Assembly (NCBI GenBank): GCA_009746045.1
Contig: RPFO01000299.1
Span: forward strand, 1,143,807-1,207,806
Source of the DNA: Mesostigma viride
Taxonomy: Eukaryota; Streptophyta; Mesostigmatophyceae; Mesostigmatales; Mesostigmataceae
DNA: 64,000 bases
Direction: 5' to 3'
Shown: positions 45,920-55,814 of the stretch, one piece after another
How positions within the stretch are numbered: the first letter of the stretch is position 1
How the letters are laid out: every line of letters starts with the position of its first letter
The notes under the pieces: model-generated
What the model saw: the letters and a program-made list of their open reading frames with translations, nothing else
What the model was told of the DNA's origin: nothing
Database searches by the model: none
Made by a program: the position numbers and the translations under genes

Positions 45920-46479
45920 GTTGGGATGATCAACAGGTCCTCAGCTATGGGCTCCTGACCTTGAGGACCCTCAGCTGGCTAACTCCTAACAGCCTTCACC
46001 GCCACTGCAAGACCCTGGGAATAGTGATATCTTTCAAGGGGGAGGCTGCCCCTGCCTTCTAGTGCCAACTCATCAGAGGTCAAAGTAACCCCTGGCATGC
46101 ACAAGAAGTTTTGACCCAGAATGGCAGGCCCCTGATAGCCCTCTACCACACAGAACGTGGTGGGCACCCCTAAGATAGGCACACTCACTTCCCCAAGGAT
46201 CTTCATGGACACCTTTCCTGAGAAATCAGACACAGCAAGGCACGATACTAAGCGCTTAATATCGATTCCGCAAGGAATCGATGTATATAACTGCAACTGG
46301 GATGGGACATCTGTAAGCCTACAGCATCCTCTTCCCTGATGACAGACACCTGTGAGTTGGTATCTACCTCCATTGTAGCTGCCCAGCACGACCCCCACCC
46401 CGTGAGCTTGGATACCTTGGGATCATGTTTGCTGCGCATGAGTGCTCGGATGACGTCCGCCATGAGAGGCCCCCGGGCC
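45920..46479 (-). pseudogene. Protease-like domain of copia copy B (after integrase)
   Basis: The product includes MEVDTNSQVSVI (retropepsin-like, with Asn in place of the usual Gly), VPILGVPTTFCVVEGYQG and PAILGQNFLCMPGV (the I-L-G partner motif). The intact form in copy C is one frame with integrase tail and RT, proving the IN-PR-RT order. Here it is broken by a 4-bp insertion near 46484 and by a 50-bp hairpin insertion at 46243-46292. Confidence 0.75.
46243..46292. mobile_element. 50-bp hairpin insertion with 3-bp duplication
   Basis: Compared with copy C, 50 bp plus a duplicated GCA (46240-46242, 46293-46295) are inserted. The insert contains a perfect 9-bp stem with a 4-nt loop (ATCGATTCC GCAA GGAATCGAT, 46261-46282). 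It may be a micro-MITE or a tiny remnant of a larger element. Confidence 0.7.
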
Positions 46480-47895
46480 TTAGGTGCATGGCTGCCCCGT
46501 CCCCTCTGGCCTTGTGACAGTTGCTTCAGCAGCCTCCTGCTCGTCATCTTCCAGTAGGGACAGACCATCATCCACCACCAGAGGATTGTTAGCTGCTGCT
46601 GCCTGGCTCTGGCCTGGCTCCTCAACCCAGCTGGGAGGGCCTGGCCCGTCTGCAGGCCAGATTGCATGTGGCCTTCTTTCCTTGACATGAGCCCAGGACA
46701 ACCTGTACACGTGCCTTGGATCCTTTTCCAAAGCCACCAGGCAAGATCTGTTAGCTTCCTCCACACGAGTGACAACCCCATCCTGCCACTTCCCCCGCTT
46801 GCCTGGAATAGATGGTTCCTTCCACATCCTGACCTTCAGCCCCACCTGAGGCCTCAGCACATTCCAGTTCTTGTCCTTACGTCTCAGCTGGGCAAATAAC
46901 CTATCTGCCTTCCTAAGACTGGCCTGCACCACGTTCTCAGGCAACAAGCTATACTGCAGGGCCAGGGGAGAGACAGCCACACCATCAAAGTAATAGTTAA
47001 CCCTGTGGTTCAGCTGCTCTTCTATCCCCTTACACCAGGCTGCCCTCTCTAAGGCAGATGCCACAAGTGGCACTGACTCTGCTGCTAGCACCACTGTCTT
47101 CACTTCACGTATGGATCTCTCTACAGCCCCTTGCTGCCCATGACTCTCCCTGGGGACTACCACCAGCTTACAAGGCAGCTGGTCCTGATGCTTGAGCAAA
47201 CAGTCAAACTGCAAGTCTGCCTGCACACTCTTGCACACCCCAAAGCCTGGGATCAGGGCCTTCATACCCAACAACAAGTGGTGCTCCTGCATACCAGGCA
47301 GAACGTCTATCAGCCTATATCTGCTGAACCTGTCCACCCCCACCAATGTATACAAGCCCCTGATATGCTGGATATCCATCTGGATGTCGCCACGCTCCCT
47401 AGCAGGCTCCCTAGCATGGGACTGAGGTGGGTGAACAGCATTCTCCTGGCAACCACAGTTCTCAGCATCAGCCTGGCAAGCCTCCCACAAAGGCTCCCTA
47501 CCTAGCTTCCAAGCAAACATTGTTGCCTGCCCAGAATGCCCAAACATGTGATGCAACCTATGGCCAGCCTCAGCATAGCTCAGCACTCTGTCAGTACTGA
47601 CCTGGCGAGACGTCTGAACCGTGTGTGGGGACACATGATCCACTCCTGAGGTTCCAGGGCTTCCCTGCAGGCCATCCTGACGCCCCAAGCCAGGCCCTGC
47701 ACCCTGGACCGCTCCAGGCCCTTCCAGCAAGGTCCCTTGGCCCTCCAGGCCAGCACCTGCTGGAGACCCACCACCTGCATGAGGCATAGGGAATTCAGCT
47801 GCAGCATTGTTATTGCAATCCAGTGGAAGAACAACATCTTTACACCCTTGGTGCTGCACAAGGGGCACACCCCCATCCTTATGTACATCCAGCAC
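46480..47895 (-). pseudogene. Copia integrase (copy B)
   Basis: A 471-codon frame. The start is Gly/Pro-rich. VLSYAEAGHRLHHMFGHSGQ and later Cys residues form the zinc-binding (GAG-pre-integrase) region. The DDE core shows DIQMDIQHIRGLYTLVGVDR (first Asp), CKSVQADLQFDCLL (second Asp) and ESHGQQGAVERSIREVK (Glu), with 31 residues between the second Asp and the Glu rather than the usual 35. A basic C-terminal domain, GKRGKWQDGVVTRV, follows. It inserts element cDNA into the genome. The frame ends at a small insertion that separates it from the protease-like region. Confidence 0.8.
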
Positions 47896-47940
47896 ACCTT
47901 CCCCAAGGGGTGATTGACTATTTACAGGGGATGATGCTAG

Positions 47941-49294
47941 TCACTGCTGCCCAGACTGGCCCCCTGCCCCAGCAGGCTTGGCCTTCCTGTCAGGACACTC
48001 ACGACGCCAGTGACCTTCCTTGCCACACACAAAGCATGCCCACCCTTCTTCCCAGACCCAGCCCCACCCTTGCCAGGCTTCCCCTGGCCTCCCTGAGACT
48101 GCCCACCCTGCTTGCCCTGGTTGCCTTGAGCTTGGCCCTTGCCTTGCCCTTGGCCACCCTTACCCTGCTGACCACCAGCTTGCTGGCTCCCAACCCCTCC
48201 TTGGGAACCTGCACCCTTGCCACCCTGAGCCCCCTGCCTCTGGCGCCTGAAGCGCTTACGCTTGTTGGGCCTTGCCCCATCACGGGCTGGGTACCCGGGG
48301 ACATCACCTTGGCCCTGCACAGCGGAGGTGGCATTGCTGCCATGGGACTGGATAGCTTGCAGGCAGGATCTGGCTTCCTTATGCTGAGGATTACAAGCTC
48401 CAGAGCACGCAAGGAGCCATCAGTCTGGTTAAGAAACATGCGGGCACCGTTCCTCCCATCCACACTCAAACCCATACGGTCCAGGAAATAGTCTGCCAAG
48501 GCCCTATCTGTGACCAGGAAGCCATACTTGGCCCCCTTGTCCCTGATACGGTTGAGCCTAGCCCATTCCTCTGCCACAGGGCCCACTATCTCAAAGGTGT
48601 CATACTGATGCTTGTAATAGTTGGTGAGGTTGAGAACCTTGTCAGAGAACTCCTCCCTCAACCCTTCCAGGAACTGTGCCCAGGTTAGCTTATCCTTGAC
48701 AGCAGTCCTAGCCTTCTCCCTGACACGCTCTGATGAGTCCCTGTTGCACGTGGACGAGTGAAACACTTGCACTAGGATGACAGTGGGGTCCACGGAGAAT
48801 ACAACAAGCTCCATGTCCTCAAGCCACTTGTCCAAAGCTTCCTGTGCTAGTGGTGGGTTAAGAGGCTTTTGTCCATTCATAACAGTGACAGCACTCATGT
48901 GAGGTCTCGACCCTGGCAGCGCCTTCACTGGCTCCACCACAGCGGGTGTCACAACAACAGCACCACTTGGTCCAGCAGGCACAGGGGAGAGCACATCCAC
49001 ATGAGGCCTCTTACCATTGCCGTCAGCGGAGGGGTCCCTCTTACGCTTCTCCACGGCTGGTTGCCCGTTCGCCACCGTTATTGCATCAGATGGTGCCGTC
49101 GCCCGCACCTTGCGCGCCTCCTCCACCGCGTCTTCATGCCGTCTCTTGCCGCCTGGTCTCTTTCCCCCATCGCCGTCGCTGGCTGGGATCGCCTCTCCCA
49201 CCAGCTGCTCCTTGTCTTGCCGAGGCTCCTGGCTTGCTCCAGCCGGTGCCTCCATCTCGCCCTTGTCGCCGTCTCCCGGTTTGCCACGAGGCAT
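47941..49294 (-). pseudogene. Copia Gag (copy B)
   Basis: Start MPRGKPGDGDKGEMEAPAG at 49294. A lysine-rich leader is followed by a capsid-like domain, LTWAQFLEGLREEFSDKVLN and EIVGPVAEEWARLNRIRDKG, then a basic Gly/Gln-rich RNA-binding tail (NKRKRFRRQRQGAQGGKG). The tail and the zinc knuckle are in the -1 frame relative to the capsid part; copy C has the same break. In copy B the knuckle itself is destroyed by a further frame change (GKKGGHALCVARKV). Confidence 0.75.
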
Positions 49295-49347
49295 TATATA
49301 CAGTGGGATGGCAAAACAAAACAGGCGATAGACAAGGAAGAACAGGC

Positions 49348-50503
49348 TCAAGCGCTGGTGCTGCCTGAAGAGGCCGCTGGCTGCTCTCCAGCGACTGCCT
49401 CCTCCTCACGCTCCTGCGCTGTGCGTGCCACCGGTGTCCCCACGCGTGGAAGTGAGCGGACCTCCTCCGCGTTGTAACTGGCCCTAGCACACGGCTCACC
49501 GGCCTCCCGGCTGCTGTCTGCTCTACCGGCAGTCTAGGCGCACTGCCACGGCGATACCACTGAAGATTTCTGACCCACCGGCTACCACCACCCCGACGAT
49601 CGTTCCGTGACCCCCAACCAATCTCAGCGAAATCGTGTTCCGGCTCAAACGGTATATGCAACTCTGCCCTACGCCGAGCTGAGTAGCCTTCGTTTGTGCC
49701 GTCACCCTCGTCAATCTGCTGTGACGACCGAGCTATGATGCCCGTTGGTCGGTCCACGAACTGGTCGTGAAAATCCTCGTCGGTGACCTCCCGACCGGTG
49801 ATGACCGTTGGCCCACACGTTGGCCCACACGCCCCTGGCCTGCTCTGCAACCTCGGAGTGTCCAAGGTCGACCAAATGCCCGGCGGACGTGTAGTGATCA
49901 CCCAGTGATCAGCGTGACCACGCGCCTCTTGGATCAGAATGTTGACCAGGTGCTCACACGTTTGAGCCACCACTTCAGCCGAATCCCACGGGCTATCGGC
50001 CTCGCGCGTCTGCGCGTCCCGTATGATATGTGACGCGTCGGTTCCCTCCCCCAGCGAGCTTGTCGCCACCCAGTGATTATACAATCTGGTTCCACCTAAA
50101 CAGATGGCCACCAGTTGGCCCAGCGTCTCACGCGCTAAGTCAGCGCCTGGATGGTTACGTGCCCGCCCTGGTACGCAACTTCTAAACTGTAGATCAACGA
50201 AGCAACTTCGTCGCGAATGGCGACGAGGCGCTCCGTGCAGACCCGCCCTGTTTCCCCTGGCGACGTCGTCGCCCTAATCCTCATCACCACAGGGTCGTTT
50301 GCCGACGGCCCTGCTGCGTTCCCGAACACAGCGACCCAACCTCCTTCCGCAAGGCCCCTCGCAACGTAGGCTGCTTGCACAAATGTAGAAGCGTTGGATT
50401 GGTGGGTATAGGGGTAGAATGCGTTTTCGCGCGCTGGCAACTCGGGAGCTGCTTCGCGCCTGGGGGATGACTCAGGTGTCTCGACCCGAGCCTCGGCCGA
50501 CAT
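49348..50503 (-). pseudogene. ORF0 of copia copy B, unknown function
   Basis: Starts MSAEARVETPESSPRREAAP 33 bp after the 5' LTR. Recognisable blocks shared with copy C are STFVQAAYVARGLAEG, VAVFGNAAGPSANDPVVMRI, GREVTDEDFH.QFVDRPTGII and an Arg-rich tail (RRRAELHIPFEPEHDFAEIG). It is broken near 50130 by a frame change. No family is recognised. The position before Gag is unusual for copia. Confidence 0.6.
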
Positions 50504-50535
50504 GAAAACCTTGCAAACAGAAATGCAATAGTACG

Positions 50536-51184
50536 AGTTAGCGAGCAGCCAGAACTGTGAGTTCCTGGTCTCTCACGCCACAACGGGATGAGCCAAAAGT
50601 TGCAAGGCAGCAACCTTTTAAACCGTGCACCAAGCCACGACCACGGTGAGCGTTTCCACGTCCAATGTGGGAGCCTCGGTTCGTGCTTGCCAAGATAGCT
50701 GGTCATCCCCCATGACCAAGCTATATCCTTTGCGTTGTTCCTCGTTCCCATCGGCGTGACGAGGCACGTGCAGGCGTGCAAGCAAATCCACAACGTCCAC
50801 TGGCATCAGTGCAGAGCCAGGACGAACTGGATTTGCCTAGACTCTGCAACCTAGGAAGTACAGGACCTGTCACAAGCCTGCAAGGCCTAGTATCCTTGCA
50901 GCCCTGTGCCAGCTCCAGTACCCTACTAGTTGCAGGCTGCTGCTCCTCCTGGTCTACGTGGACCACAGTCACGTGATAGTCAGGCTTAAGCCTGTGCAGG
51001 CACGGCCTGCCACGTGTCCTGTCCACTACACCAGAGGACTGCACCCTAGTCGGCCACGGACGGCTAGGACTTCGGGACTTGATATCTTTCTCGTCCCTTG
51101 TCTGTTTCAGGCGGTCAGCACGGCGTTGGAAAGGTCTTTCCAAACTGCATCCACTTAGCATATTGGTTGCCCAAAATGCTAACT
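50536..51184 (-). repeat. 5' LTR of copia copy B
   Basis: 649 bp with AGTTAG...CTAACT ends. It carries a TATATC/hairpin block, GGTCAT-CCCCC-ATGACC (50701-50717), and CACGTG boxes. The sequence just downstream on the element strand (CGTACTATTGCATTTCTG) does not begin with TGG, so no standard tRNA primer-binding site is seen. Confidence 0.9.
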
Positions 51185-51189
51185 TATGT

Positions 51190-52039
51190 ACCGCATGGGT
51201 CCGGTGGAGCTGGTGGAGCTCAAGAAGATCTTGATGGCGCTTCTGGAGCGAGGTCTCATCGAGCCCAGCAACAGCCCCTTCTCAGCAGGCGTGCTGTTGG
51301 TCCCCAAGCCTGGGGGCAAGTGGCGGCTCGTCACGGACTATCGTAAGCTGAACGCTATTACGGTAAAGTCCAAGTACCCTCTCCCCCGCATCGACGATAT
51401 CTTCAACCGCGTGCAGGGCGCCACATGTTTCACCGTCCTTGATCGATTGCGCAGAGGGGTTCTGGCAGTTAAGGATTGCGCCGGAGGACTGTCATAAAAC
51501 GGCGTTCAACACGCCGTTCAGCCACTATCATGCAGTTCCGTGTGGCCGCCATGGGGTTGTGCAATTCCCCTGCGAGCTTTCAGATGCTCATGAATGACAT
51601 CCTCCGCCCAGTCATGGGAACCGCGCATCTCCCGCAGGTTTCCCGTGACCTCGAGGACCCCAACCGGGGCGCGAAGCCCCCGTGGTCCTACAAGCGCACT
51701 TGTGCGCTCGCATACCTGGATGACATCTTGGTGTACTCCAAGACCTTTGAGGATCACCTCGAGGACGTCGCCACGGTATTGCGCATCATGGAGGAGGAGA
51801 ATCTTTCGGTCCGCAAGGCCAAGGTCCGCGCTGGTCGCAGCGTACCGTTCCTCGGTCATACCCTGTCCGCTGCATGCCGGCATCGCGACGGACCCCTCCA
51901 AGATCGCCTCCATCCAACAGTGGCCGACCCCGACCAACGTCAAGGGCGTGCGCAGCTTTTTGGGTGCCGCGTCGTATTACCGACGTTTCATCCCCCGTTT
52001 CGCGACGATCGCTGCCCCCATTAACGCCCTCCTCAAGAA
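51190..52039 (+). pseudogene. Gypsy reverse transcriptase
   Basis: Motifs appear in order: YRMGPVELVELKKILMALLE, GVLLVPKPGGKWRLVTDYRK, FTVLD, QFRVAAMGLCNSPASFQMLM and CALAYLDDILVYSKTFEDHL (YLDD catalytic box), then VPFLGH and SFLGAASYYRRFIPRFATIA. Frameshifts lie near 51440-51530 and about 51870. It continues the frame from 42010 once copia copy B is removed, and is cut at 52039 by SDR-3. Confidence 0.9.
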
Positions 52040-53994
52040 TCGGGGTTCTTTGAACGGAGTTTCTTCTATACGTGAATGCGGGAACAAGAGGCCGCTGGAT
52101 GAGCGGCTTATAGGTCGTAGTGTTTTCTCGTAGCTGTTTGGCTAGAGCTTTTGTGATTAGTAGATGCAATATAGTGCATGGTTGAAAAATGAATTAAATA
52201 AAATGTGCGTTCCGCGCTTGGGTTGATTATACCCGGGCGGAACGGGGCGTGAGGTGCAGTGCCCCTGAAAAGAACAACCTACGCATTATTTAATACTAGC
52301 CGTGCAGATTCGGGATATTCTACCCCCGGTCTGTACGGTTAGCGTCTTACTAGCATCACTGAACATAAGGGTTTAATGACGTCAGTTAGCTAGGGATAAG
52401 GGAGGTTTTGCGACTAAAAGCCGCTCTGGCTGGTTTTGTCGGCCTCTTTCTTTGCTCGTTGTCGTTGCGGCGGCAGCCGCAGCTATGGGTGCTGCGGAGC
52501 AAAATCCCAAAAGCACTGGTTGCACCGGCCACTTGGCCGGTGGTGAGACTTCCAGTTGTTAACCGGCCAGGCGTAGTTCCTCGCCCGGTTAACTAAAAGA
52601 AAAGAAAATGATTACCTCCGGTCCGCACCTTTTCCCCAGCTTGGGGTCTTTGGTGGGCCGGATGCCGTGACAGGTGCTCAACTGTCGCTTGGTCGGCCCA
52701 GTGCGCGAGCTGGTGCTCCGTACCTGGGGATGCTTGCACCCCGGGTTGGAGCCGGATGGCTGGCACTGGCGACCCGTGTCTCGGTCCGCGGCCTGCGGCT
52801 TTTTCTTCGGAAATCGCTGCTGGCCAGCAAACTTTGCAATTGCCTTCCGCCGAGGGGGGGTGGTTGGGGCTGGGGACGGCGATGGGAAAAGCGCCTAAGC
52901 TAGAAATTTTTTCCCCACGCATAGAAACCTCGGGGGGGAATGCGGTCTTGGCTGAACGGACTCTCGTTCAGCCAGGTGCCTGGGGCTGTGGCCTCGGGCA
53001 TCCGGGCTGGCGGGGCCTGGGCTAGGTCCACGTTTTTTCTCGAAGCACCCCGGGTCTATGGGGAGACGGCCATAGCGGTACCGACTCGGGGCCCCGAGAG
53101 GGGTCATGATAGGCTGGCCGTGCGCAATCGCAGTGCAAATGCGCTGGGCCTTTTTGGGCCTGGCCATGCATCCACAGCCGCCGGGCACACGCCTCCCGAT
53201 GTGGGGGGGCTCCCGTTTTGCGGCAGGGCGGTCACTTGTGACAACGAGCAAGGTGGAGTGCGGCTTCAAGGGAAAGCCAGGGCGGGGGTGATTGGGCAAC
53301 GTACTTCATGAAGGGCCTTGAACGGCGTGCCTCCGGGCATGTCAATTAGTGTCACATGTATGCTTCCACTTATTGTAATGAAGATGCTGGTTTTTGTGGG
53401 AGCTACGTGGGACATGAATCGGGGTTCTTTGAACGGAGTTTCTTCTATACGTGAATGCGGGAACAAGAGGCCGCTGGATGAGCGGCTTATAGGTCGTAGT
53501 GTTTTCTCGTAGCTGTTTGGCTAGAGCTTTTGTGATTAGTAGATGCAATATAGTGCATGGTTGAAAAATGAATTAAATAAAATGTGCGTTCCGCGCTTGG
53601 GTTGATTATACCCGGGCGGAACGGGGCGTGAGGTGCAGTGCCCCTGAAAAGAACAACCTACGCATTATTTAATACTAGCCGTGCAGATTCGGGATATTCT
53701 ACCCCCGGTCTGTACGGTTAGCGTCTTACTAGCATCACTGAACATAAGGGTTTAATGACGTCAGTTAGCTAGGGATAAGGGAGGTTTTGCGACTAAAAGC
53801 CGCTCTGGCTGGTTTTGTCGGCCTCTTTCTTTGCTCCCCACCCACCCACCCTTGTCTTGGTTGCCTCTAGGGCAACGTACTTCATGAAGGGCCTTGAACG
53901 GCGTGCCTCCGGGCATGTCAATTAGTGTCACATGTATGCTTCCACTTATTGTAATGAAGATGCTGGTTTTTGTGGGAGCTACGTGGGACATGAA
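52040..53994 (+). mobile_element. SDR-3: split-direct-repeat element, non-autonomous, young
   Basis: Layout: P 52040-52457 (418 bp), Q 52458-53293 (836 bp), R 53294-53418 (125 bp), P' 53419-53836 (418 bp), q 53837-53869 (33 bp) and R' 53870-53994 (125 bp). P and P' look identical, as do R and R', so insertion is recent. P starts TCGGGGTTCTTTGAACGG and R ends GTGGGACATGAA. GAA precedes P, ends R and ends R'. Removing the element joins CTCAAGAA to GGGTGTTCC and restores the gypsy RT-RNase H frame, with no duplication. Q has hairpins, for example 52524-52541 (ACCGGCCA CT TGGCCGGT), but no recombinase, RT or other recognisable gene. Confidence 0.85.
53837..53869 (+). repeat. SDR-3 q linker, (CCCA)n
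   Basis: CCCACCCACCCACCC follows P' directly: four C3 tracts, hence a G4 motif on the minus strand. The rest of q, TTGTCTTGGTTGCCTCTA, leads to R'. Confidence 0.75.
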
Positions 53995-54477
53995 GGGTGT
54001 TCCTTTCGTTTGGTCGGAACCGTGCCAACAGGCCTTTGAGGCCCTCAAGCGCAGCCTGACCACGGCCCCCGTGCTCGTTATCTCGGACCCGTCCAAGCCC
54101 TTTGTGGTCGCAACGGGCGCGAGCAAGGTTGCAATCGGCGGTGTCCTATTGCAGGACCAGGGTCAGGGGTTGCAGCCGGTCGAGTACATCTCCCGGACTA
54201 TGATCCCTGCCGAGCGCAACTATCCGGTACACCAGCAGGAGCTTCTTGCCGTGGTCTACTGCTGCCATACCTGGCGCCATCATCTTCTCGGGGCCCAGTT
54301 TGACGTTGCCATCAGCGAGCAGGGGGATCTTGATCCCCACCGGCTGATCATCCACACGGATCATCGGCCCCTCACGCATCTGCTCGCCTAACCCAACCTG
54401 GTGCCCCGTCAAGCACGCTGGCTGGAGTACTTGTCCCAGTTCGCCCCCTTCCCGGCGGGAGGACTACTGGTTCTATG
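53995..54477 (+). pseudogene. Gypsy RT connection and RNase H
   Basis: The frame reads GVPFVWSEPCQQAFEALKRS, LTTAPVLVISDPSKPFVVAT, then the RNase H core: ATGASKVAIGGVLLQDQ, ISRTMIPAERNYPVHQQELL and LIIHTDHRPLTHLL. A TAA stop at 54388-54390 interrupts it in front of NLVPRQARWLEYLSQF, where related elements usually have Gln. A later frame change and the solo LTR end it. The enzyme degrades RNA in the RNA-DNA hybrid during reverse transcription. Confidence 0.85.
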
Positions 54478-55093
54478 AGTTGTATGAGAGTGAATGCCAA
54501 GAATTCCGCCATGGTTCTTGCAGGAAGTTGCCTTTATTAATAACAAGGAACACAGACGTAAGTCACGTCACTTCCAAGACTGCACGCAGCACAGGCGACA
54601 GGGTCGCAGTGCCAAGAGAACGTGCACGCAAGAACTAGCGTCCCGGTGCGACCAAGTCACACATATAGGTTGTTAGGGACGCGTCCAAGTATTCAGCTGC
54701 ACTGTCACAGCTGAACTGTCAATCAATTGATTACACAGACTCTGGCACGCCTTTGGCGCGCAGATCTATCAATTGTCCATACGGCTAGTCCTGTGGACCT
54801 ATCCGTACACTGCTCCGCATCAATTGTCTCATAGGTCCTGGCGCGCTACAGCGCCCCTACCTATCAATTGACCATCAAGTCCTGTACAAGTCCTGTCAAC
54901 GTCCTGCGGACTATCAAAGTGACACTTGTACATCCTGTGTCCGTACGCGCCCACAGTGGCGCGCCGGGTACTGTCGGCACAGCCTAGGAAACGTCATAAC
55001 TTTTACGTTCCTTAACCAAATGAGGCGTTCAAGGTGCCGTTGGAAAGAGCGTAACAATCTCTATCCATCTAACGTAAATCCTTTACGTTAACT
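54478..55093. mobile_element. Solo LTR in gypsy pol, AGTT...AACT ends
   Basis: 616 bp beginning AGTTGTATGAGAG and ending TTTACGTTAACT, flanked by CTATG on both sides (54473-54477, 55094-55098). Removing it makes the gypsy frame continuous across the site. ATCAATTG is repeated four times between 54722 and 54870. An AATAAAGGCA on the minus strand near 54530 hints at minus orientation. The terminal AGTT/AACT pattern resembles that of the copia LTRs here, though the bodies differ. Confidence 0.8.
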
Positions 55094-55098
55094 CTATG

Positions 55099-55814
55099 AA
55101 GATCTGGGAGTACTACATACCACTTGCGTCCCAGCTCAGGCGCCCGGCACGTCCTATGGCGACCTTCCGCGGTCGCCGCAGGCTCGTTATTTGTTTCACA
55201 CGGGTCGTATACAACCATGGACGACCTATCCCCCGACTGGGGTTCGCACGAGGACGTGCGCGCCCCCGGGGATCAAGGGGAGGGGTCCCATTCGCGCTTG
55301 CCACTCAGCCACGTGGTCCCGGCTCAGGGGATTTTTCACTTGCAGCCCATTGGGTCCCCCACCATTTTCTCGGAGTACGTATACCAAACCCTCGAGACTG
55401 AAGAGGAGGCGGATGCGTACACCGTCACCTCCGTTCTGGAGACGCTGATCAGCCGATTCACCGTCACGGAAGCAGCAGCCCTGGAGGCGATCAGGTCGCA
55501 CCCTCAGCAGATGGGCAAGCTCCCGTGCAAGTTCCAGGACGGACGACTCTATGTCATGGTGAGACGGTCTGACTGCTGGCGCCTGTACGTCCCGGAGATA
55601 TGTAGAGCGGCTCTGCTCCATGAGCTCCACGACTCCCTCACCGGTGGCCACCAAGGAATCCATCGCCTGCTGCCGCGGGCCAGAAAGAACTTCTACTGGC
55701 CAGGTATGCGGGAGTACATCGAGACGTACGTGCGCGAGTGTCCATCATGCCAGATCATGAAGTCCCGCAACACGGGGTCACAAGCGATCCCCAAGACGCT
55801 GCCTGACCCCATGG
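55099..55814 (+). pseudogene. Gypsy integrase, zinc-binding domain
   Basis: After a linker and a frame change, the product has LLHELHDSLTGGHQGIHRLL, then NFYWPGMREYIETYVRECPS followed by CQIMKSRN. This is the H-x-H...C-x2-C integrase_H2C2 domain of Ty3/gypsy. The DDE core would follow but is cut at 55815 by copia copy C, right after IPKTLPDPME. Confidence 0.85.

Larger units (their letters stand above)
42011..51184 (-). mobile_element. Copia copy B, complete, minus strand
   Basis: Flanked by TATGT on both sides (42006-42010 and 51185-51189), a 5-bp target-site duplication within gypsy pol. On the minus strand: 5' LTR 51184-50536, ORF0 50503-49348, Gag 49294-47941, integrase 47895-46480, protease-like region, RT-RNase H to 43668, a 1-kb non-coding 3' region, a polypurine tract and the 3' LTR 42655-42011. 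The RT/RNase H is clearly Ty1/copia, but the protease-like domain lies after the integrase. A solo LTR and a 50-bp hairpin insertion interrupt it. Several frameshifts are present. Confidence 0.9.
41319..55814 (+). mobile_element. Ty3/gypsy pol with four later insertions
   Basis: The coding order is protease (41319-42010), RT (51190-52039), RNase H (53995-54477) and integrase (55099-55814). Breaks are caused by copia copy B (TATGT duplication), SDR-3 (no duplication), a solo LTR (CTATG duplication) and copia copy C. Removing the two insertions flanked by duplications makes the frame continuous at those points. PR-RT-RH-IN order identifies the Ty3/gypsy superfamily. Upstream it abuts the CACTA-like terminus. 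Frameshifts and a stop show it is dead. Confidence 0.85.
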
